NCBI RefSeq assembly: GCF_020520425.1
Contig: NC_079490.1
Location: forward strand, 5,332,001 to 5,396,000
Direction: 5' to 3'
Source: Spinacia oleracea
Taxonomy: Eukaryota > Streptophyta > Magnoliopsida > Caryophyllales > Amaranthaceae
DNA length: 64,000 nt
Shown here: piece after piece, positions 57,133 through 64,000 of the stretch
How positions within the stretch are numbered: position 1 is the stretch's first letter
How the letters are laid out: every line of letters begins with the position of its first letter
Notes under the pieces: generated by a model
The model's database searches: none
What the model saw: only the letters and a program-made list of their open reading frames with translations
Told to the model about the DNA's origin: nothing
Made by a program: the position numbers and the translations under genes

Positions 57133-57548
57133 CGAGAACTCGAGAAGAAGAGTATTTCTGAAAAGGAGAAAGCTAAGATTTTGGAGGAACAAGACAATCT
57201 GGATGAAGATGAAAATGAAGTTAAAGTTCTTGATGGAATTGACAAAATTTTGGAAGGAGGAGGTTCAGTTGTTTTGACTCTCAAAGATCAGGATATACTA
57301 CTTGCCAATGGTGATGACTTAAATGAAGATGTTGACATGCTTGAAAATGTGGAAATTACAGAGCAGAAACAGAGGATTCAAGAAGATGCTTCCACAATAT
57401 GATGATGCACCTGAGGAAGAGGAAGTTGTCTTAGATACCGCTGGGCGGTTTTCCGGTGAAGAAGAAAAGAAATTGGAAGAGTTTCGCAGAAGGCTTCAAG
57501 GTCCTCCCATGAACAATCAAGCTGTAAGAATCTCATCTGAATACTACA
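57133..57548 (+). pseudogene. SART1/DOT2 splicing-factor gene fragment, 5' part
   Basis: Parent genes encode the U4/U6.U5 tri-snRNP protein SART1 (DOT2/MDF in Arabidopsis). One frame reads ILEEQDNLDEDENEVKVLDG, GGSVVLTLKDQDILLANGDD and VDMLENVEITEQKQR. Then about 25 residues expected in the family are missing and the match resumes in another frame with KKMLPQYDDAPEEE and GRFSGEEEKKLEEFRRRLQG, ending SSEYY. There it is cut by the LTR retrotransposon after TAC TAC A; the other half begins at 63041. N-terminal and C-terminal thirds of the protein are absent. No intron is seen, so a processed copy or exon fragment is likely. Confidence 0.85.
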
Positions 57549-58347
57549 TGTTATGGGTCGTTCCGTATCGCACGTGTCGCAGTCAATTCCTACATTTAAG
57601 GAGTTGTTATCTCCACTTTATGCTTGTTGGACAAGGTCAAAGAAGCTAGCAAGGATCAAGAAAACTGTTAGAGGAAATCAAGGGATCGGTTGAGAGTATC
57701 AAGGGACAACTAACGACATTATTCTGTCTTCTATGCTTGACCTAGTACTATATAAAGATCATGAGTTTGCAATGAGAGGGCACGGCTAATCTCCATATCT
57801 AACCACTACCTTCCTCCATTTACCCCACTAATACCCATTATCCCAACTACTATTATTTAGTTGTTACTCCATGAGACATCATTTTCTACCTTAGCTTACC
57901 CACGTACATCTCACTACAAATACTCCATCTCATCAGCTATAATCATGATCTCTTCCGATATAAATACATCTTTTTCCCAACACCCCTGATACATAGTAAT
58001 GACGGCCATTGTCGTATATTTATTCAATTCACAAGTACCTCTTCCTCGAGTATCCCAGTCCACTCGTACACTCCCTTTCACTTATGCCTTATTATTAGCT
58101 ACATTTATATATACACGCGAAGAAACAATGTACTTGGATTCAGCAAGGCTTTTTATGCCAGTAACATAGTGGATTGGTGGACTCATGGCCACCCGCGGTT
58201 TTTATCCCTTTCGGGTTTTCCGCGTCACCATCTCTTGTCTCGTCTCTCTTTATTTTCCGTCCTTTATTTCATGTTTTTACATGCTTTATTTTATCTAGTC
58301 GTCTATGTCCCAACCAAAGGTCGTCCATACGAAATTTGGCATAAACA
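57549..58347 (+). repeat. 5' LTR of the LARD
   Basis: 799 bp, starts TGTTATGGGTCG, ends GGCATAAACA. TATA-like runs at about 57750 (CTATATAAAG) and 58107 (TTTATATATACACG) are candidate promoters. Confidence 0.95.
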
Positions 58348-58350
58348 GTT

Positions 58351-58368
58351 TGGCGCCGTCTGTGGGGA
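58351..58368 (+). promoter_or_regulatory. Primer binding site of the LARD
   Basis: TGGCGCCGTCTGTGGGGA, three bases after the LTR; base for base the same as in the Tat element at 20560. Confidence 0.9.
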
Positions 58369-61300
58369 GATGGCTAGATTTATCTTCAAACACATATCCA
58401 CAAATATCCTCTCAAACACAATATCCGACCCACTTGGGTTCACCAATAAAGTTGTCGCCAGGCTATGGATTGTTGTCATACTTTGTCGCCACCATGAGAT
58501 GGAGCTACGTCAGGGTACATGTCGTCGCCAGATCAGGTGTCGACATCAGCAGGTGTCATCGCTAGAAGTGACGCGTCTGAGTGGTCGAATTCAACCTAGA
58601 TGATGCATATCGTGACAACAACGACACCAACGCTTGATGACATCGAAAATAGGCGTCACGGACCATCATGCAGATGTCACCACAAACAAGATACAATATG
58701 AGTTGTCTCGTACCTTGATAAGATCTCGAGACGATTTAATACTTGACGTCGCGAGAAGTATGGTATAAAACTCAACCCCAGTGATTTTAATTTAAACTAA
58801 TATTGTTTCTAGTCCTTGTTGTCACTAAAACAGATGCGAACACGTGACGTCATCCACCAATGACATGACGTCAACATAGTTTCATCCGACGTGACCTCCA
58901 CATCAGTCGACGACGTCTCCAAAAACGAAGGCGACAAATGGAGATTCAACAACAAATTGTCGGCAATACTAGATTTTGTGGCTAACTTCAGTCCAAGTAT
59001 CAAATAGGAGAATTTGTAGTTGTCCTGAAGTCGCCACAGGGGAGCATATAGTATACTCTATCTCATTTAATTTTCATATAGTATACTTGATTTGCTTTTT
59101 ATACAGTATACTTTGCTTGTTTTAATTTCCAAAAGCACTTTCAAATATATGCTATAAGTTGTTATCCTACTTTTTGTACTAACGTCGTCACCACTTGTCG
59201 TTTGATCATGTCGTGTCGCCAAGTATTGTCTTGTTTACAGGTATTGACGTGTCGCTTGGCTAGGTCATGAATACATCAGGCGACCGACGTTAGAATGCAG
59301 GTGACAAGGTACTGTCTTGTCTACAGATACTGACGTGTCGCTTGGCAAGGTCGTGAGTAAAGTAGGCGACCAACGTTAGAAGTGTTACACGAGGTCACGA
59401 CACAACATGAGGTCACGACGACACAACATGACGCCACGACAGCAAGACGCGACCATTCTGGTTACCCCTGTGACGACAAGAAGTTTCTCGGTGTTAAACA
59501 TGGTACGTAGAAGTGATTATCGAACATCTTTATTTTAACAATATATTTCTTCGTAAGTTCGCCAACAGATCGTTGATTGATACATGAATATCAATGGGGG
59601 CTAAAGGTACGAACATACTTTCGAAGTGAGTTATCTTTTATTTATAATATACACGTATTGTTGCTGCCACGTACATCGCAGATCGTGAGGGTCATCAACA
59701 CAATCGAATGGTATGAGTGACTCAATTCATTTATTAATGACGTCAAAATTTTATAAACTAACACCTCATATCCTATTGAAATTTTCTCATATATCATCCG
59801 TGATAACTATTTTTCATTTACTAACGACATGCCGCGACTATACGCGTTAGTATGTATATTAATGACAACAGATTACCTTGATCATGACGGTATGCCCCGA
59901 CGCCACGAGATGGCAATGACCGATGAAGTCATCGACGCCACCAGACTACCGAGAAAGCTAAGGACATCGGAATGTCGAATAATCATCATCAATGACCATG
60001 ATGACACATGAGACGTTTAGAGGTAGCATCATGCTGGCACGCATTTACGGCGTCAAATATTAACGAACGTCATCATATCTGTGGCCGACTTCAGTCATGA
60101 TATCTTCCCAAAGCCGTCACAGGGGGGCAAGATAGTACATACTCCCGTTCAGTTTAATATACTTGTTACAACTTTGAAATTTAACTAACGATGTGATACA
60201 ATTTATTTTCATGATGATCTTGTCGTAAGATTTTGGTAACAGGTACGACGCCAAGACAAATGTACGAACACTGGGGGCTCAACCACTATCACATGTCGAA
60301 ATAGGCGGATAAAGAAAAGTCATTGGGTTTCCCAAAGACGACAAGTGATAAGACGTCAACCGATTAACAAGATTGCGAGGATCAACCAATAAGTCGACCA
60401 ACGTTGGAATGGACAGTGTCAAGACCAGCGATGCGTCATCATTCAACATGACGGTACGACGCCAGATGTGACGACGATGGTACAAGCGATGACAATGATC
60501 TCAGGAACGAAAACAAGATCGGCAACGAGAGGTGTCACGACATCAGGACAATGCTGTTGATTGTAGAATCATCATCAAGGGAAAGTCAACGATACGAAGT
60601 AATTTCGTTACATGAGCCCATATTAAGTAATATCTAACACTTACTTCGTGCGTTAATTAATTTATTACATTTTTTACTACACTGCGATTAAAGTTCAATT
60701 TCAGTTTTTGTTATTTGTCGCATTGAATATATATTTCCAAACGCAATTATATTATATTTATGTTTCATCTTATTCATTTGAAAATCAACGCTAACATCGC
60801 ATCAAGCGAACGTCCACCTCTACCTTTTCTATTCTCTATAGATCACTTGTTAACGATATCACCAACGACAACAACAACGAACGACATCATCAGAAGACGA
60901 CATCAACGAACGACGCTATCAACTACAAGCGACGACGTCTCCATGGTCATAACCCTTAAACTTATTGGATCCCAACGACGACGTGTCGCTTCTAAGCGCG
61001 ACCACTACAGACGACGCAGGTACTATTTATGTGCACATAACTTCGTTCTTTGAGTACCTTACAAGTGACATTTATTACACAACGAACAATAGAGATAGCA
61101 TAAACAACATTTTAAGCTAACAACGTGTATGCACCCCCGACACTCGTCCAAACGGCTAACCAATCGCCAAATATAACATAGCAAACTCACGTCTTTCCTC
61201 CTCAACACTGACGACAAACGAAGCCAACCCAGAATGCTCGAAACCTACTTAAACTACTCTTCTGAAAATCCCATAGGCTAAACTCTTCTGCCATAGACTG

Positions 61301-61594
61301 CGCCATTAAAACATCTTACCCCTTGTCCTCATGTTATAGGAAACCTCATAAACCTTCGACTCTTCTTGACATTCGTCATAAGGTTACTTCGAACCACCCA
61401 CTTCATTCACCTGTAACTTCAACTTAGTCGCTTGCTACCTACCCTCACATGACATTACATCTGACTAAAATTATTCGACCATGTGCCCACTCGACAAGAA
61501 TTCCTTCTATAAAGTTCTTCGCATGACTACGAACAAACGAAGAGGCTTATATCGCCTGCATACGATAGATATCATACAACAACGACAATAGAGG
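58369..61594 (+). other. LARD internal region, non-coding
   Basis: No conserved protein frame on either strand. Polypurine-like words recur: CACAGGGGAGCATATAGTAT (59036), AATGGGGGCTAAAGG (59595), CACAGGGGGGCAAGATAGTA (60118) and ACTGGGGGCTCAACC (60268). CGACGACATC-type words are frequent throughout. Confidence 0.7.
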
Positions 61595-61890
61595 CACGCC
61601 TGTAAACATCAGATGACCGACTAAGATACAACAGTTGGCCGTGACGCCTGCAAACACCAGACGACAAGCTAAGATACAATGGTTGGTCGTGACGCCTGTA
61701 AACATCAGACGACAGGCTAAGATACAACAGTTGGTTGTGACGCCTGCAAACACCAGACAACAAGCTAAGATACAATGGTTGGTCGTGACGCCTGTAAACA
61801 TCAGACGACAGGCTAAGATACAACAGTTGGCTGTGACGCCTGTAAGCATCAGACGACAGACGAAGATACAAAGTTGGCCATGACGCCAGA
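61595..61890. repeat. 48-bp tandem repeat, about six units, alternating two types
   Basis: CGCC marks fall at 61597, 61645, 61693, 61741, 61789 and 61837, exactly 48 bp apart. Units alternate between GTAAACATCAGACGACAGGC...ACAACAG and GCAAACACCAGACGACAAGC...ACAATGG, giving a 96-bp higher-order period. Because 48 is a multiple of three, frames stay open across the array; they are not genes. Confidence 0.95.
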
Positions 61891-62241
61891 TGCCTAACTA
61901 ACATCACGTCTTAACATGTTTCCGCGCAGGTTTCATAAGAATTACATTCTATTATTTTATAAGCTAAACGGTTCTTCCACAAGATATCAGGCTTACATCA
62001 AAGATTGATAACATCGACGACGACATGAAGGCATCATTGCTTGCGTGACGACATCTGGTGACCTCGAAGATCATGAACGACACCAGAAGGCGACGTCGTT
62101 GATCAAAGATTAGATACGGAAGACGACGGACAGGTCGAAGACAATGACAGATTGGCGTCGACAGAAAATGAACGTGGTGACAGGCGTCGAAGATTATTTT
62201 CCTAACTTCCGGCTCGCTGCAATTAGGAAAATGGGGGCTAT
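61891..62241 (+). other. LARD 3' internal end with polypurine tract
   Basis: No gene. AGGAAAATGGGGGCTATT just before the 3' LTR is the expected plus-strand priming tract. Confidence 0.7.
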
Positions 62242-63040
62242 TGTTATGGGTCGTTCCGTATCGCACGTGTCGCAGTCAATTCCTACATTTAAGGAGTTGT
62301 TATCTCCACTTTATGCTTGTTGGACAAGGTCAAAGAAGCTAGCAAGGATCAAGAAAACTGTTAGAGGAAATCAAGGGATCGGTTGAGAGTATCAAGGGAC
62401 AACTAACGACATTATTCTGTCTTCTATGCTTGACCTAGTACTATATAAAGATCATGAGTTTGCAATGAGAGGGCACGGCTAATCTCCATATCTAACCACT
62501 ACCTTCCTCCATTTACCCCACTAATACCCATTATCCCAACTACTATTATTTAGTTGTTACTCCATGAGACATCATTTTCTACCTTAGCTTACCCACGTAC
62601 ATCTCACTACAAATACTCCATCTCATCAGCTATAATCATGATCTCTTCCGATATAAATACATCTTTTTCCCAACACCCCTGATACATAGTAATGACGGCC
62701 ATTGTCGTATATTTATTCAATTCACAAGTACCTCTTCCTCGAGTATCCCAGTCCACTCGTACACTCCCTTTCACTTATGCCTTATTATTAGCTACATTTA
62801 TATATACACGCGAAGAAACAATGTACTTGGATTCAGCAAGGCTTTTTATGCCAGTAACATAGTGGATTGGTGGACTCATGGCCACCCGCGGTTTTTATCC
62901 CTTTCGGGTTTTCCGCGTCACCATCTCTTGTCTCGTCTCTCTTTATTTTCCGTCCTTTATTTCATGTTTTTACATGCTTTATTTTATCTAGTCGTCTATG
63001 TCCCAACCAAAGGTCGTCCATACGAAATTTGGCATAAACA
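62242..63040 (+). repeat. 3' LTR of the LARD
   Basis: 799 bp; no difference from the 5' LTR found by eye. It ends in frame with the downstream SART1 fragment. Confidence 0.95.
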
Positions 63041-63584
63041 CTACACTCATGAAGAAATGCTCAAGTTCAGGAAACCGAGGAAAAAGAAATCATTACGTAG
63101 GAAGGAGAAGAAGCTTGATTTAGATGTTCTTGAAGCAGAGGCAAGAATTACTGGATTTGGTGTTTCAAATCTTGGTTCACATGGTGATAGAAAAAGAAAG
63201 GTTGCTAATAAAGAGGAAGAAGAAAGATACGAGGTTGAGAGGCAAAAGAGTAACTTCCAAACTGCTTTTTCAAAAGCAAATGAAGCATCTAGAGCTCTTC
63301 GCATGGAGCATCAAGATGTTAATTATCCTGCAAATGAAGAAAATGATACCCTGGTTTTTGCAGAGGATCTGCAGAATTCCATGGAAAGAACTTTAAAAAT
63401 AACAAAATACCGTGAAACAGGAAAATCGGATGAAACAGTAAAACGAAGAAGTGAAGGTTGCAATCAAACGGAAAAGCTGAACCTGGATCTAGATCATGGA
63501 ACCCCAAAAAAACCCAGTAATCTTCTCAGTAATTGGAGAACTGGATTTAATTTGGGGAGTCCGGATCCTCTAAAGATTTATTAA
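63041..63584 (+). pseudogene. SART1/DOT2 splicing-factor gene fragment, 3' part
   Basis: Starts inside the duplicated CTACA and continues the interrupted sequence: YTHEEMLKFRKPRKKKSLRR, then LDLDVLEAEARITGFGVSNL, QTAFSKANEASRALRMEHQD and EDLQNSMERTLK. After about 63400 the match to the SART1 family fades. The last codons (SPDPLKIY and the stop) fall inside the MITE at 63565. The frame itself is open for the whole stretch, which suggests that the copy, or at least this half, has not decayed for long. Confidence 0.85.
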
Positions 63585-63758
63585 AACTCTACAAGGTAGA
63601 GTTGTATCTAAACCATACATTTTAAAATCAATGACTCATATTAATGACAAAAAATAGGGGGAATTTTGGAAAGATAATATATGAACCATTGATTTTTCAT
63701 CCAATGGTTGATATGCTCAAACTCTACCTTGCAGAGTTATTTCAGAACTCTAGAGGAT
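63565..63758. mobile_element. Small TIR element (MITE candidate)
   Basis: ATCCTCTA at the left and TAGAGGAT at the right; inside, AACTCTACAAGGTAGAGTT and AACTCTACCTTGCAGAGTT mirror each other and are themselves near palindromes. No clear target duplication. Confidence 0.6.
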
Positions 63759-64000
63759 AAAGGTCACAAGTTGCCGTAATCTTACGTGTCGCAGTTTAAT
63801 TGACACATTTAGGCGCCACGTAGACTATGCGTCACCAGAATACTTTTACTACCAATTCAATATTTTTACTATGAAAATATGTAAATAAGATTATCGATAT
63901 AAACAAGGAAACAAATTAGAATATTATGATTTTCATACTTTTTTGTAACATTTATAATAGATTATATAAGTTAAATATTTTAGTTTCCAATTTAAATCAT
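63759..64000. other. Right edge, no gene seen
   Basis: A+T rich. ACGTGTCGCAGT at about 63784 resembles the start of the LARD LTR (GCACGTGTCGCAGTCAATT), perhaps a fragment of a related element. Confidence 0.4.

Larger units (their letters stand above)
57549..63040 (+). mobile_element. Non-autonomous LTR retrotransposon (LARD-like), 5,492 bp
   Basis: LTRs of 799 bp at both ends look identical to me. The 5-bp target duplication is CTACA (57544-57548 and 63041-63045). Internal region 58348-62241 has a primer site identical in sequence to that of the Tat element and a polypurine tract (GGAAAATGGGGGCTATT) before the 3' LTR, but no Gag, RT or integrase frame. It is rich in CGTC/GACG words. It must depend on another element's proteins. 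Confidence 0.94.

Noticed and set aside
58169-58603. 144-codon frame across the LTR-primer site boundary of the LARD
   Set aside because: Starts at GTG, has no family, and the LTR part also occurs in the 3' LTR.
61595-61890. CRISPR-like array
   Set aside because: Units are contiguous 48-bp repeats without unique spacers, in a plant genome.
61547-61907. Repetitive ~100-codon frames on the minus strand, possibly a repeat protein
   Set aside because: The 48-bp unit is a multiple of three, so every stop-free frame stays open; the array lies inside a coding-free retrotransposon.
57549-63040. Degenerate Tat element with lost pol
   Set aside because: LTRs, length and interior share nothing with the Tat element except the primer site; no pol remnants are seen, so a LARD-type element fits better.

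Overview
This 64 kb window is nuclear DNA from a flowering plant, most likely a eudicot. The genes are intron-split with GT-AG borders, there is a class II nuclear tRNA-Leu, and MITEs, Helitrons and LTR retrotransposons of plant type are dense. Caryophyllales (spinach/beet/quinoa group) is my guess from the general feel of the repeats. The sequence does not prove it, and no species can be named.

Layout, left to right. (1) 1-3.4 kb, minus strand: the 5' half of an OXA1/YidC-family mitochondrial insertase gene (OXA2-like). Five exons can be placed by splice sites and reading phase; the 3' exons lie beyond the left edge. (2) 3.6-9.4 kb: decayed sequence. A TIR-flanked element carries a piece of an S-domain receptor kinase, followed by a Tourist-like MITE, a broken P-class PPR gene and unexplained DNA. 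(3) 10.9-17.3 kb, plus strand: two wall-associated-kinase-like (WAK) genes in tandem. The first is broken and the second is intact (680 aa). (4) 18.5 kb: tRNA-Leu(UAG). (5) 19.85-30.32 kb: a 392-bp hAT-type MITE split by a young 10,072-bp Tat-lineage Ty3/gypsy retrotransposon. That element has 446-bp LTRs differing at one base, an unbroken 1921-codon gag-pol with two RNase H domains, and an antisense ORF of the 'putative gypsy type transposon' family with its own TATA box. (6) 31.5-42 kb: an inverted duplication of a dynamin-related protein 4 (DRP4/Mx-like) gene. The two intact copies (696 and 687 aa) converge, with a third C-terminal fragment and repeated spacer blocks between and beyond them. 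(7) 42.2-53.4 kb, minus strand: two more intact WAK-like genes (723 and 744 aa) separated by a MITE-rich spacer. (8) 53.7-64 kb: MITEs, an unusual element made of small palindromes, a Helitron, and a fragment of the splicing factor gene SART1/DOT2. The SART1 fragment is split by a 5.5-kb non-autonomous LTR retrotransposon (LARD) with apparently identical 799-bp LTRs.

Functionally the window holds a small receptor-kinase cluster (two pairs in opposite orientation), a duplicated membrane-remodelling GTPase and an organelle insertase. These do not form a pathway; the window is best read as a gene-poor region shaped by tandem and inverted duplication plus repeated, sometimes nested, transposon insertion. 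The coding calls rest on motifs and splice phase that I checked by hand. Family names come from recognition, not from a database search.
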